The notes: generated from the letters alone by a model not told the origin. A stretch of DNA of 64,000 bases from Roseibium algicola (GCF_001999245.1 NZ_CP019630.1:3873001-3937000); one strand, 5' to 3'. Shown: positions 7,721 through 15,366, counted from the first letter of the stretch. A program made the numbers and translations.

Positions 7721-9031
7721 CTAGCGGGCTTCGGCCTGAATGCGCAGCGTATTGCGGGCAGTCCAGAGCCGGCGGGCGATTTGGTGTCTGTCCGGTCTGC
7801 TCTCGATCGAAAAAACGGCATCCTGGGCTATATTGAACAGCTGCCTCGAGACAAGGTGCAGGTGCTCCTTGCGGCAGACCAGGGACGCCTTTTCCAAAGC
7901 GCAAATGAGGTGGTCGAGCACTAGGATGTTGCCTCTTGAAGCCTGCCTGAGCGGACTGATCGCCGTGTCCAGGAGATCGTGCACTTCCAGGATCGTCAAC
8001 CACAGGCGAGGGGTCTCGTCGTCATCCGTAATGAGCGAGCTGGGAGCGCCGCGCTGCAGGATCCGCGCGGCGGAGGCCGACAGGTGATCGATCGCGCTTA
8101 TCGCGGTGTAGCTGTCGTTGACGCCGGGGGAGAGCGCTCGCAGCGCGATCTCCACCATCAGGTGCACCGAAAACTGGATATCCCCTTCGGGAGCCCGGGC
8201 CTTTTCGATCTTGAAGGTACCGTTCAAGGGCTTCAGATCAGGGTCTTCGGCCTCCGTGCGCACCTTTGCGATCGGCATGCCTTCGATGACGTAGGTTCCG
8301 GGAATGACGGACACTTCGATGAAACCGTCGAGAGACTTCGCGATGTTTATCAGCCGTTCGCTGTCGATGAAGGTGATGTAGCCGCTGCGCGCGGCTTTGA
8401 AGGTGCAGACCGGCAGGTCGGGTATCTCCTCGCGGTCATTCGGCTTTTCACGCGGTTCGTGCGCCAGAAGCTCGTCGATCGAGGATCGCAACGCTGCATG
8501 AATGCGGCCGATTTCGGCGTCGACCCGGATACGGCCGGCAACGTCGTTGACGAAATAGACAAGCCAGAAAAAGCTGCTGGAGGCTAGGATTATCGAGAGG
8601 ATGACGGAAAACCGGAGATCCTTGGTGTCGTCGACACCGAAAAGGACAAGCATGGAATAAAGGAAGGTCGCGCCCAGAAGGCCGATGGTAATCTGGGTGG
8701 TTCTGTTGCTGGCGAAGGTTTCCAGCAGGCGGGCCGAAATATTGCCCGCAGCGAGTGTGAATACGACCAGCGTCAGGGAATAGACAAGGCTGATGACCGA
8801 CATCATCGCGCCGGCAATGGTCGACAGGACCGAGCGGGCACCATCGATGCTGATGGAGCTGTAGCCGAAAAAGTCGAAGACACCGGTCAGGAGTTGCAGG
8901 TCATCGATCAGGAAGGCTGCGAATGCGAGGACAGCCCCCAGAAGTGTGATGCAGACGGGGATGAACAGAAAGCCCTTGGCCAGACGGACGAGGGCTTGTT
9001 CGCGGGCGTTTTCCCGATAGGCCAGATCCAT
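7721..9031 (-). CDS. DUF2254 family membrane protein
   Basis: A 436-residue protein. The N-terminal 165 residues hold four predicted helices (about 20-43, 72-96, 115-133, 142-162), including the MMSVISLVYSLTLVVFTLAA helix and the ISARLLETFASNRTTQITIG loop that mark DUF2254. The rest is a cytoplasmic region with the family's GYITFIDSERLI and RALSPGVNDSYTAISAIDHL blocks. Function is unknown. It lies downstream of ecfG on the same strand, separated by a 35-bp palindrome. I found no EcfG promoter directly upstream. Confidence 0.88.
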   Translation of the reverse strand: MDLAYRENAREQALVRLAKGFLFIPVCITLLGAVLAFAAFLIDDLQLLTGVFDFFGYSSISIDGARSVLSTIAGAMMSVISLVYSLTLVVFTLAAGNISARLLETFASNRTTQITIGLLGATFLYSMLVLFGVDDTKDLRFSVILSIILASSSFFWLVYFVNDVAGRIRVDAEIGRIHAALRSSIDELLAHEPREKPNDREEIPDLPVCTFKAARSGYITFIDSERLINIAKSLDGFIEVSVIPGTYVIEGMPIAKVRTEAEDPDLKPLNGTFKIEKARAPEGDIQFSVHLMVEIALRALSPGVNDSYTAISAIDHLSASAARILQRGAPSSLITDDDETPRLWLTILEVHDLLDTAISPLRQASRGNILVLDHLICALEKASLVCRKEHLHLVSRQLFNIAQDAVFSIESRPDRHQIARRLWTARNTLRIQAEAR

Positions 9032-9048
9032 TCCCGTTCCCCCTCAAA

Positions 9049-9083
9049 CCGGCAGGGTTCCATCGTCGATGGAACCCTGCCGG
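9049..9083. repeat. 35-bp perfect palindrome between ecfG and the DUF2254 gene
   Basis: CCGGCAGGGTTCCATCG, one T, then the exact reverse complement. Folded as RNA it gives a 15-bp stem with a CGTCG-type loop. It ends 17 bp before the DUF2254 start codon and has no T-run on either strand, so a plain terminator is unlikely. It could be an operator, an attenuator or an RNA-stabilising hairpin. Confidence 0.75.
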
Positions 9084-9191
9084 TCATTGTTAGCTGTCGT
9101 GCGCCAACCGGCTTGCCTGATCACACCGGATGCAGTGCGCCGGCCTGTAACGGACGCAGAAGCGGAAAGGTTCCGGTGTAGAAGAGAATGA

Positions 9192-9746
9192 TCAGACGGA
9201 CAGAGCGTCCCTGATCAGGGAGGCGGATTCGGCGGCGGCGATTTCGGACCGTTCAAATTTCTCGGTCCCGTTCATGAGGTCATCCAGACGAAGGCGTGCA
9301 CGGGAGACGCGGCTTTTGACCGTGCCGACCTTCACGCCGAGGATGTCGGCTGCTTCTTCATAGGAAAAGCCGCTGGCACCGATCAGGATAAGGGCTTCAC
9401 GCTGGTCGTCCGGAAGAACCTGAAGGGCGCTCAGGAAATCCTTCAGTTCCAGATGGCCTGCCTGTTGCGGTTTGCTTTCCAGGCTGGCGGCGTGTTCACC
9501 GTCAGGGTCGGCGACCTCGCGCTGCATCTTCCGGCCAACGGAATAATACTGGTTACGGAGAATGGTAATCAGCCAGGCGGTGAGGTTGGTACCTTCGGTG
9601 AACTTGTCTTTGTTGGCGATCGCCTTTGCCAGTGTTTCCTGGACCAGATCGTCCGCACGGTCGCGGTCACCACTGATCGATCTGGCAAAGGCGCGCAATC
9701 GCGGTATGGCGTCGACCAGATCCTGCTTGAACTTTGCGACGTTCAT
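9192..9746 (-). CDS. ecfG: RNA polymerase ECF sigma factor EcfG, general stress response
   Basis: A 184-residue sigma factor with only regions 2 and 4. Region 2 covers about residues 14-78 (LRAFARSISGDRDRADDLVQ, then LTAWLITILRNQYYSVGRK) and region 4 about 104-155 (LSALQVLPDDQREALILIGA, YEEAADILGVKVGTVKSRVS). This is the EcfG (ECF15) form, and the neighbours nepR and phyR confirm it. It directs polymerase to GGAAC-N16/17-CGTT promoters. Its start overlaps nepR by 4 bp (ATGA), so sigma and anti-sigma are translationally coupled and both come from the EcfG promoter at 10024-10000, giving autoregulation. Confidence 0.95.
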   Translation of the reverse strand: MNVAKFKQDLVDAIPRLRAFARSISGDRDRADDLVQETLAKAIANKDKFTEGTNLTAWLITILRNQYYSVGRKMQREVADPDGEHAASLESKPQQAGHLELKDFLSALQVLPDDQREALILIGASGFSYEEAADILGVKVGTVKSRVSRARLRLDDLMNGTEKFERSEIAAAESASLIRDALSV

Positions 9747-9949
9747 TCGGCGGCCTCCTCGTCAGAGCCTCTGTCGTCCAAGGCGGACAGCAGGTCCATC
9801 ATGTCATCCGGTATGTCTTCCGATAGGGCCTCGTCGTAAACCTTCTTGAGCTGGTTGCCGATCCAGTCTTCTTTGGACTTGGCTCCGGCGGCCGGTGTTA
9901 TTACACCAAATCCGGCGTTGGGCCGACTTGGGTTAAGCTTGCTTGCCAT
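9743..9949 (-). CDS. nepR: NepR anti-sigma factor of EcfG
   Basis: A 68-residue protein with the NepR core IGNQLKKVYDEALSEDIPDD followed by MMDLLSALD at residues 33-61, a two-helix segment that holds EcfG inactive. When PhyR is phosphorylated, its sigma-like domain takes NepR away from EcfG. The start at 9949 fits family length and follows a short leader after the EcfG promoter. The 4-bp overlap with ecfG is the usual arrangement. Confidence 0.93.
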   Translation of the reverse strand: MASKLNPSRPNAGFGVITPAAGAKSKEDWIGNQLKKVYDEALSEDIPDDMMDLLSALDDRGSDEEAAE

Positions 9950-9999
9950 GGCAGATTCCCGATATTTGCGTCTTCGACGATAGGCTGATTTGCGACGTA

Positions 10000-10024
10000 A
10001 ACGCGGCGGCAAAAAAAAAGTTCC
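10000..10024 (-). promoter_or_regulatory. Consensus EcfG promoter of nepR-ecfG (autoregulation)
   Basis: Minus-strand GGAAC (10024-10020), 16 nt, CGTT (10003-10000): a perfect match 51 bp before the nepR start. The -35 box sits in a larger inverted repeat (10008-10048) in which GGC-A9-GTTCC mirrors GGAAC-T8-GCC. The mirror GGAAC serves the phyR side. Confidence 0.85.
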
Positions 10025-10032
10025 TCGAGTAT

Positions 10033-10057
10033 GGAACTTTTTTTTGCCGAATGCATT
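10033..10057 (+). promoter_or_regulatory. EcfG-type promoter, near consensus, of phyR
   Basis: GGAAC (10033-10037), 16 nt including a T8 run, then CATT (10054-10057). One base of the -10 box differs from CGTT. It is the mirror partner of the nepR promoter and lies 71 bp before the phyR ATG. Confidence 0.55.
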
Positions 10058-10128
10058 TCCAGCTTATGGGTGCGCTTGACGCGGGCCCGTCGACCGCTTT
10101 CAGGCGGCAACTATTGAGGAACTAATTT

Positions 10129-10935
10129 ATGTCCGTGAGCCTTTCGGAAGAAATCGCGCCGCTCCTGCCGTATCTGCGTAGATATGCAAGAGCACTGGCG
10201 GGAAGTCAGAAAAGTGGCGATGCCTATGTCAGGGCCTGCCTGCAGGCGCTGGTGGCAGATCAGACCATTATCGATACATCTCATGGCGTGAAAATCGGTC
10301 TGTACCGGCTTTTCCATGTCCTTTGGAACGCGAGCGTCGTTCCGCCCATCGCGAATGACGGGACGGTTTCCATCTTCGAGCAGACCGCTCAGCAGCGGCT
10401 GGCAACCATGGCGGCCGAAAGCCGGCAGACCCTGTTGCTGTCCACACTGGAAGGGTTTTCGCTTCCCGAAACCGCCCTCATCATCGAGCGTAGCGAAAAT
10501 GAAGTGACCCAGCTCGTCCAGGATGCGATCGCGGAAATTGACAGGCAGACCAAGACGGATGTGCTGATCATCGAGGACGAGCCGCTTATTTCCATGGATC
10601 TCATCCAGATCGTGGAGTCGCTCGGCCATGGCGTTACCAGCGTTGCCCGGACAGCGAGCGATGCCATCGCAGCGGCCAAGGCGCAGGCCCCGGGTCTTGT
10701 GCTTGCCGATATCCAGCTTGCCGACGGATCGTCCGGCATCGATGCGGTCAAGGATATCCTTGCCGAAATGTCCGTTCCGGTCATCTTCATCACATCGTTC
10801 CCCGAGCGTCTTCTGACAGGCGAACGGCCGGAGCCGACGTTCCTTATCACCAAGCCGTTCAATCCGAATACGGTGAAGGCGGGGATCAGCCAGGCGCTGT
10901 TCTTCAAAGGGGCGGAAGAGGTGGCAGCTGCCTGA
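10129..10935 (+). CDS. phyR: PhyR response regulator, anti-anti-sigma factor
   Basis: A 268-residue protein with the two-part PhyR design. Residues 1-135 are an ECF-sigma-like domain (LRRYARALAGSQKSGDAYVR, then LLLSTLEGFSLPETALI) that mimics EcfG to bind NepR but lacks DNA-binding function. Residues 142-262 are a receiver domain: DVLIIEDEPLISMDLI with the acidic pair at about 150-151, phosphoacceptor Asp194 in VLADIQLADGSSG, FITSFPE and the conserved Lys in ITKPF. It is divergent from nepR-ecfG, as is usual. Phosphate should come from an HWE/HisKA2 kinase such as the one at 11468. Confidence 0.95.
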   Translation: MSVSLSEEIAPLLPYLRRYARALAGSQKSGDAYVRACLQALVADQTIIDTSHGVKIGLYRLFHVLWNASVVPPIANDGTVSIFEQTAQQRLATMAAESRQTLLLSTLEGFSLPETALIIERSENEVTQLVQDAIAEIDRQTKTDVLIIEDEPLISMDLIQIVESLGHGVTSVARTASDAIAAAKAQAPGLVLADIQLADGSSGIDAVKDILAEMSVPVIFITSFPERLLTGERPEPTFLITKPFNPNTVKAGISQALFFKGAEEVAAA

Positions 10936-11061
10936 GGGCAGCGCTGCGCGATGAGCACGGGGGGCGTGTTCCACTGCTTTCGTTCGTCGAGAGCGAAGCA
11001 AGATGCCGTTTTCGGCGTCTGCCCTTCAGTGCGCGATAACGACAGATCCCGTAGCGGGAGG

Positions 11062-11086
11062 AAGAGGCGGGCACTGCCCGCCTTCT
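11062..11086. terminator. Hairpin terminator after csbD-like gene, perhaps bidirectional
   Basis: GGCGGGC-ACT-GCCCGCC with partly paired purine and pyrimidine arms. On the minus strand it starts 8 nt after the csbD-like stop; pyrimidine-rich sequence follows on both strands but no clean T-run. Confidence 0.5.
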
Positions 11087-11090
11087 TCCA

Positions 11091-11288
11091 TCAGTGCCGC
11101 GAGATCCAAGTATCGATTTCCCGCTCGGCTTCTTCACGGGTCTTGCCGTATTTCTGCTGGATCAGACCTGCGAGTTCGGTCCGTTTGCCGGCAACACGAT
11201 CCACATCATCGTCGGTCAGCCTGCCCCATTGGGTGATGGCCTTGCCTTTGAATTCTTTCCAGTTTCCTTCAATCCGGTCCCAATTCAT
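11091..11288 (-). CDS. CsbD family stress protein
   Basis: A 65-residue protein beginning MNWDRIEGNWKEFKGKAI, then TQWGRLTDDDVDRVAGKRTE. This is the CsbD signature, and the length is typical. CsbD-like proteins are small, abundant general stress proteins of unknown activity (sigma-B controlled in Bacillus). The start at 11288 has AGGAG 8 nt upstream; the longer frame reads through the promoter. A perfect EcfG promoter lies 36-60 bp upstream. Confidence 0.92.
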   Translation of the reverse strand: MNWDRIEGNWKEFKGKAITQWGRLTDDDVDRVAGKRTELAGLIQQKYGKTREEAEREIDTWISRH

Positions 11289-11323
11289 CGGTCGTTTTCT
11301 CCTTGTCTTTCTGACATCTGGAA

Positions 11324-11348
11324 AACGGTTCCTGAGGTCAAAGGTTCC
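11324..11348 (-). promoter_or_regulatory. Consensus EcfG promoter of the csbD-like gene
   Basis: Minus-strand GGAAC (11348-11344), 16 nt, CGTT (11327-11324): a perfect match, 35 bp before the start codon. Confidence 0.8.
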
Positions 11349-11467
11349 GAATGAATTGCGGTTGCTGCCAGCTTCGAATGTTTGCTGGCGCACCGGCGCG
11401 GGAGCGGCTTTTCCGACGCGGGACGGCCGTGAAAGTTTATATGCCCGGATGACGGAGCAAATTCGAA

Positions 11468-13270
11468 ATGTCTGAAATCGTGTCCTATCTGTTTGGTGCG
11501 GCCGCCTTCATGCCGCATGGATACTGCCTGCTCTGGCGTCCGGATCTCGTGGCCATTCATGCGATCTCCGATGCCCTGATTGCGCTGGCCTATATTGCCA
11601 TTCCCCTGATGATCTTCGGGTTTCTGCGCAAGCGTCCGGACATTCAAGGCAATTCCCGCAAGATCGGTTACCTGTTCATTGCCTTCATTCTGGCGTGTGC
11701 GCTGACCCATCTGACAGCCCTGGTAACGCTCTGGTGGCCGATCTACGGCGCACAAGGTCTGATCAAGCTGGTAACAGCCCTTGTCTCGGTGGCAACAGCA
11801 GTGGTTGTCTGGCGGGTGCAGCCGATGCTGCTGGCCATTCCCTCGCTCAAGGATCTGGAGCGGGCCAACGATATGCTGAAGGCTGAAAATCTCCAGCTTT
11901 CCGACAAGGTCGGCAGATCGCGGCGGGAGATAAGACGGATCAACGAGCGGTTCGAGACTGCGTTGACCGGATCCAACATCTCAGTTTTCACCCAGGACAA
12001 GGATCTGCGCTACACGTGGATCCACAATCCGCGGTTCGGCAAGGAAGCCGATGACGTCATCGGGTGTACCGATCAGGATCTGCTGCCGGAAGAGACCGCG
12101 GCGGAACTGGAACCGGTCAAGCGCCAGGTGCTGGAAACCGGCGAGACGGCATCTACTTACTTTGCGCTCGACAGTGAGGAGACGGGGACGATTTCGCTGG
12201 ACTTGATCGTTCATCCGACACGCGACAGCAGCGGCAACATAGACGGTGTGCTGTGCACGGCCATCGATATGACCGAGAAGAATCTCTATGAGATCCGTCT
12301 TGCCTCGCTGGCAAGTCAGCTCGCGGAGGCAAACCGGCGTTTCGAAAAGGCGCTCGACGGCTCGCTTACAACCGTGTTCGAACAGGATCTGGACCTGAAA
12401 TATATTCATGTCGTCAATCCGTCGCCCGGTTTCAAACCGGATTTCTTCATCGGCAAAAGCGATGATGAGCTGTTTCCGGAAGAAGATCAGCTGAAACTCA
12501 TTCCGGTTAAGAAGAAGGTCCTCGAGACAGGCGAAAGCGCCGTCATCGAATTCGACATGGACATGAACGGGGTCAATCGCAGCTACAACATGCGCATGGA
12601 GCCTTCGCGCGACAAGGAAGGCCGGATCACCGGCCTGATCGGCATCTCCATCGACCTGACCCACAAGCGGGAAAACGAACGCCAGATGCATCTCGTCATG
12701 CGGGAACTGACGCATCGCTCCAAGAACCTGCTTGCAGTCATTCAGGCCATGGCACGCCAGACAGCCGCGCGTTCGGACAACACCGAGGATTTTGTCGAGA
12801 GTTTTGCGGCACGGCTCCAGGCAATGGCGGCCAGTCATGATCTGCTGGTGTCGCAGTCCTGGTATGGCGCTGACCTGAAAGAACTTGTGCTGGCGCATCT
12901 GGCGCAATCGATCGACCCGGGGAGCCCCCAGATCGAGATTGAGGGCGATCCGCATTCGATTACGGCGGATGCGGCCCAGAACCTTGGTCTTGCCCTGCAT
13001 GAGCTGACGACCAATGCCGCCAAATATGGCGCCTTGTCAGTGCTCGGGGGGAAATTGTCGGTATCGTGGACGACCGTAGACGGAAGGATCAGGCTGGTCT
13101 GGAAGGAAAGTGGCGGTCCGGAAGTTGTGCCGCCAAGGCGCAACGGTTTCGGGCGAATGCTGCTGGAGCGTTTGGTGGGGCCGGCGCTCGACGGCGACGT
13201 TACCATCGACTTCGCTCCGGAAGGCGTGAGTTGCGTCATCGAGTTTCCGGTCAGGAAGACAAGTTCTTAG
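11468..13270 (+). CDS. HWE-type sensor histidine kinase with ethylene-receptor-like membrane domain and two PAS domains
   Basis: A 600-residue kinase. Residues about 28-120 hold three helices that align well with the ethylene-binding domain of plant ETR1: SDALIALAYIAIP corresponds to ETR1 residues 24-36, and FILACALTHL carries the Cys-x3-His copper site (Cys77 and His81 here, Cys65 and His69 in ETR1). Asp35, Tyr42, Ile45, Pro46 and Ile74 match the other ligand residues. A coiled linker (125-160), two PAS domains (about 158-275 and 287-400), the phospho-His block MRELTHRSKNLLAV (His416) and the ATP-binding N-box HELTTNAAKYG (511-521) follow. The kinase core is of the HWE/HisKA2 type that feeds PhyR. 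It lies about 530 bp from phyR, is divergent from csbD and has no EcfG promoter that I can see. Ethylene as ligand is inferred only from the residues. Confidence 0.9.
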   Translation: MSEIVSYLFGAAAFMPHGYCLLWRPDLVAIHAISDALIALAYIAIPLMIFGFLRKRPDIQGNSRKIGYLFIAFILACALTHLTALVTLWWPIYGAQGLIKLVTALVSVATAVVVWRVQPMLLAIPSLKDLERANDMLKAENLQLSDKVGRSRREIRRINERFETALTGSNISVFTQDKDLRYTWIHNPRFGKEADDVIGCTDQDLLPEETAAELEPVKRQVLETGETASTYFALDSEETGTISLDLIVHPTRDSSGNIDGVLCTAIDMTEKNLYEIRLASLASQLAEANRRFEKALDGSLTTVFEQDLDLKYIHVVNPSPGFKPDFFIGKSDDELFPEEDQLKLIPVKKKVLETGESAVIEFDMDMNGVNRSYNMRMEPSRDKEGRITGLIGISIDLTHKRENERQMHLVMRELTHRSKNLLAVIQAMARQTAARSDNTEDFVESFAARLQAMAASHDLLVSQSWYGADLKELVLAHLAQSIDPGSPQIEIEGDPHSITADAAQNLGLALHELTTNAAKYGALSVLGGKLSVSWTTVDGRIRLVWKESGGPEVVPPRRNGFGRMLLERLVGPALDGDVTIDFAPEGVSCVIEFPVRKTSS

Positions 13271-13337
13271 AGCGCCCGTGCCGTAAACTGCAGGCAGGGC
13301 CGACAGAGGTGCGTTACGTCCTGCGACGAGCGAAGCT

Positions 13338-13574
13338 TTATGACCCTTTGCCGAGCGAAGTCTTTTCGCGGCGAAGCGCCTTCAGGGCCTCGTCGATTTC
13401 TTCGATCAGTTCGGCTGGAGACCGGCCGTCCCGAGAGATTGCCCGAGGTGCCTTGCGCAGGCTGGCCCGCCAGGCCAGCAAGGCTGTCCGCTTTTGCTCA
13501 TTCGACAGGTGCCGGTCTTCCAGGACGCTTGCAGGCGTCCGGAACCCGGCAAATCGTTTCGATACGCTGATCAT
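13338..13574 (-). CDS. Hypothetical small basic protein
   Basis: A 78-residue reading from the internal ATG (MISVSKRFAGFRTPASVLED); an in-frame start 39 bp upstream would add 13 residues. Neither has a clear ribosome-binding site. The body HLSNEQKRTALLAWRASLRK and AELIEEIDEALKALR looks like helices that could form a helical hairpin, with no signal peptide or membrane segment. I recognise no named family. It lies downstream of dps on the same strand, but a terminator-like hairpin separates them. Coding character and the convergent neighbour argue that it is real. Confidence 0.55.
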   Translation of the reverse strand: MISVSKRFAGFRTPASVLEDRHLSNEQKRTALLAWRASLRKAPRAISRDGRSPAELIEEIDEALKALRREKTSLGKGS

Positions 13575-13611
13575 GGTATCACACGGTTGAAACTGAGTTG
13601 GTGCATACGCC

Positions 13612-13647
13612 AAAGGCCGCCTGCCGTCTTGCGGCAGACGGACCTTT
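13612..13647 (-). terminator. Terminator-like hairpin after dps
   Basis: Read on the minus strand, a stem of about 15 bp (AAAGG with CCTTT, then CCGTCTGCCG with CGGCAGGCGG, one G:U and one bulge) starts about 40 nt after the dps stop. There is no long T-run beyond the stem's own TTT. Confidence 0.5.
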
Positions 13648-13686
13648 GTCGTCTTGCAAGTTACCCGGGATGCGGGTGAGGAACGG

Positions 13687-14202
13687 TCATTCGGTAATGA
13701 CGGCCCTCAGCATCCAGGCTGCCTTGTCGTGGAACGTGATGCGCTGGGTCAGAAGATCCTCCGTCACCGGGTCGCTATTGTCGCCGGCGTAAGCTGCCAT
13801 GTCGCGCATTTCGGCAGCGATCATTTCATGACTGCGAACCAGATCCTCGATCATTTCGAAGGCATTCGGCATGCCGCCGGCCGGCAGGCTGACGGTGAGG
13901 TTCAATTTGCCTTCGTCGACATTGACCGGTGCCCTATGTCCAAGGGCACGAATGCGCTCGGCAAGGTCGTCTGTCGCGGCAAAGAGATTTTCATAGTGCT
14001 CTTCGGTGAGGTCATGGATCGACTTGAACAGCGGTCCAACGACGTTCCAGTGGTAAAGGTGCGATTTCACCGTGAGCATGTAGGTTTCGGCCAGAATGAC
14101 CGAGAGATGCTTCGCCAGTTGTTCGCGCACCTCGGCAGAAACACCCGTCTTGATCGGGTCGACCTTCGGGGTTTCGATGTTAAGAACTTGAGACGTCGAC
14201 AT
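13687..14202 (-). CDS. dps: Dps family DNA-protection / ferritin-like protein
   Basis: A 171-residue protein of the usual Dps size. It has the four-helix ferritin-like core with the ferroxidase residues in SHLYHWNVVGPLFKSIHDLTEEHYE (His and Asp ligands between residues 48 and 67), ERIRALGHRAPV, and a C-terminal helix TFHDKAAWMLRAVI. Dps dodecamers store iron, use up hydrogen peroxide and coat DNA in stress. The long N-terminal tail (residues 1-20) could bind DNA. It sits inside the stress-gene island, but I found no EcfG consensus upstream, so control may differ. Confidence 0.93.
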   Translation of the reverse strand: MSTSQVLNIETPKVDPIKTGVSAEVREQLAKHLSVILAETYMLTVKSHLYHWNVVGPLFKSIHDLTEEHYENLFAATDDLAERIRALGHRAPVNVDEGKLNLTVSLPAGGMPNAFEMIEDLVRSHEMIAAEMRDMAAYAGDNSDPVTEDLLTQRITFHDKAAWMLRAVITE

Positions 14203-14560
14203 AGTTCTTCCTTTCGTGCTTTCGATTGGCGATCGATGTGTCCGGGTGTGCTGCTGACAAGAGCGTGGCCCGGACGTTCGATAGGAAAAGTCTTCAGCTC
14301 GTCCTCAGTTCCATGTTTTTGAAAATATTTCGATTTTTGACAGTATGGAAAATGTGATCTGAAATTATTTCAAGAATAGCATTTGTATTTTTTATAAGTC
14401 TGAGCTTCCGGGCGGCATAGTTCATTTTTATCACTTCGATAAAAGGATCTCTATCCAGTCCTTTCATCGAAGAGATATTGGAACGATCCCGCGCGAGACG
14501 GCGTTTTTCATTTGAGGTTGTTTTTGAAAACAGCGGAACAACAAATGAAAGGACACGGCG
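14203..14560. other. Gene-free AT-rich spacer between dps and the DUF7218 gene
   Basis: 358 bp without a credible gene. The middle (about 14310-14440) is far richer in A and T than the surroundings, with several short A and T tracts, as expected of promoter or curved DNA serving dps on the left. The right end carries an EcfG-type promoter for the DUF7218 gene. Confidence 0.6.
14480..14505 (+). promoter_or_regulatory. EcfG promoter (17-nt spacer) of the DUF7218 gene
   Basis: GGAAC (14480-14484), 17 nt, CGTT (14502-14505), followed by a T-run. The consensus allows a spacer of 16 or 17. It lies 55 bp before the ATG at 14561. Confidence 0.7.
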
Positions 14561-14821
14561 ATGGCTTCCAAAAACAGCTCCAGCATCAAGAAGGAAGACA
14601 CCTACGACGCCCTGCGCGACAAGGGCTACAGCAAGGAAAAGTCGGCGAGAATTGCCAATGCGCAGGCAAACGACCACCAAGCGCCGTCGCGCAAGGGTGG
14701 CAAGGCCGCACCTTATGAAGCCTGGACCAGGGATGCGCTTTATGAAAGGGCACAGGAGCTCGACATCAGCGGCAGGTCTTCAATGAACAAATCCGATCTG
14801 ATCGAGGCTTTGCGCGGCTGA
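14561..14821 (+). CDS. DUF7218 family protein with Rho-N-like C-terminus
   Basis: An 86-residue, highly charged protein. The N-terminal half (YDALRDKGYSKEKSARIANA) matches the small DUF7218 / Rho termination factor N-like family common in stress gene sets. The C-terminal half (TRDALYERAQELDISGRSSM, then KSDLIEAL) has the SAP/Rho-N helix-turn-helix pattern, so nucleic acid binding is possible. AAAGGA precedes the start, and an EcfG promoter lies upstream. It resembles plasma-resistant, abundant stress proteins rather than an enzyme. Confidence 0.8.
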   Translation: MASKNSSSIKKEDTYDALRDKGYSKEKSARIANAQANDHQAPSRKGGKAAPYEAWTRDALYERAQELDISGRSSMNKSDLIEALRG

Positions 14822-14868
14822 CGGACAGCCGTGAAGACGCCGCTGCAACAATTCATGCTGTGTTGTCT

Positions 14869-14893
14869 GGAACCAAATGAGCGCAAGGCCGTT
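14869..14893 (+). promoter_or_regulatory. Consensus EcfG promoter of the DUF883-like operon
   Basis: GGAAC (14869-14873), 16 nt, CGTT (14890-14893): a perfect match, 128 bp before the ATG at 15022, implying a leader of about 120 nt. Confidence 0.75.
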
Positions 14894-15021
14894 TACAAGC
14901 CAGACCGCGCAATTTGGTTCAGCGCGGTGTCCAAGTGTCCGAATTCCGGGCTTGATCCCATTCACGCGATGCGTGTCTCCCGTCATCAGGGCTTCACGCA
15001 ATTGAAAACAGGAGCGACAAG

Positions 15022-15366
15022 ATGGCAACTGCGAAGACTGCCACGGCATCGACCGCCAATCCTGCCAATGACACCGTTAGCGCTCGTGAGATCGAGGAAA
15101 ACATCGAACGCATTCGCGGCGATATTGCCTCTCTCGCCGGCTCCTTGAAGAAGTACGGCGCCGGCAAGACGGATGAATACAAGACCAAGGCCGCCGAAGC
15201 AGGGCAGGATCTGACCAAATTGTCCCAGGACGCCCTGAGCGACCTGTCTGCTGAGCTGCAGAATTACGAACGCGCCTTCGTTGCTGAAGTGCGCCGTCGT
15301 CCGCTGCAGTCGATCGGCATTGCTGCCGGTGTCGGCTTCCTGATTGCAGCGCTGGTGCGCCGCTGA
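15022..15366 (+). CDS. DUF883 (ElaB/YqjD-like) membrane-anchored protein
   Basis: A 114-residue protein. An Ala/Thr-rich start is followed by a long amphipathic helix (SAREIEENIERIRGDIASLA to about residue 85), then the family motif RRPLQSIGIAAGVGFLIAALV, which forms a C-terminal membrane anchor ending in RR. In E. coli, YqjD and ElaB anchor ribosomes to the inner membrane in stationary phase. CAGGAGCG precedes the start. It is coupled to the next gene by TGATG, as yqjD is followed by yqjE. A consensus EcfG promoter drives it. Confidence 0.87.
   Translation: MATAKTATASTANPANDTVSAREIEENIERIRGDIASLAGSLKKYGAGKTDEYKTKAAEAGQDLTKLSQDALSDLSAELQNYERAFVAEVRRRPLQSIGIAAGVGFLIAALVRR

Noticed and set aside
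14203..14340. An EcfG promoter for dps
   Set aside because: Minus-strand GGAAC occurs at about 14310, but no CGTT or close variant lies 16 or 17 nt downstream, so I do not assign dps to the EcfG regulon.
14831..15148. A 105-residue open frame upstream of the DUF883 gene
   Set aside because: It overlaps the consensus EcfG promoter and most of the DUF883 start region in another frame, and its product looks random.
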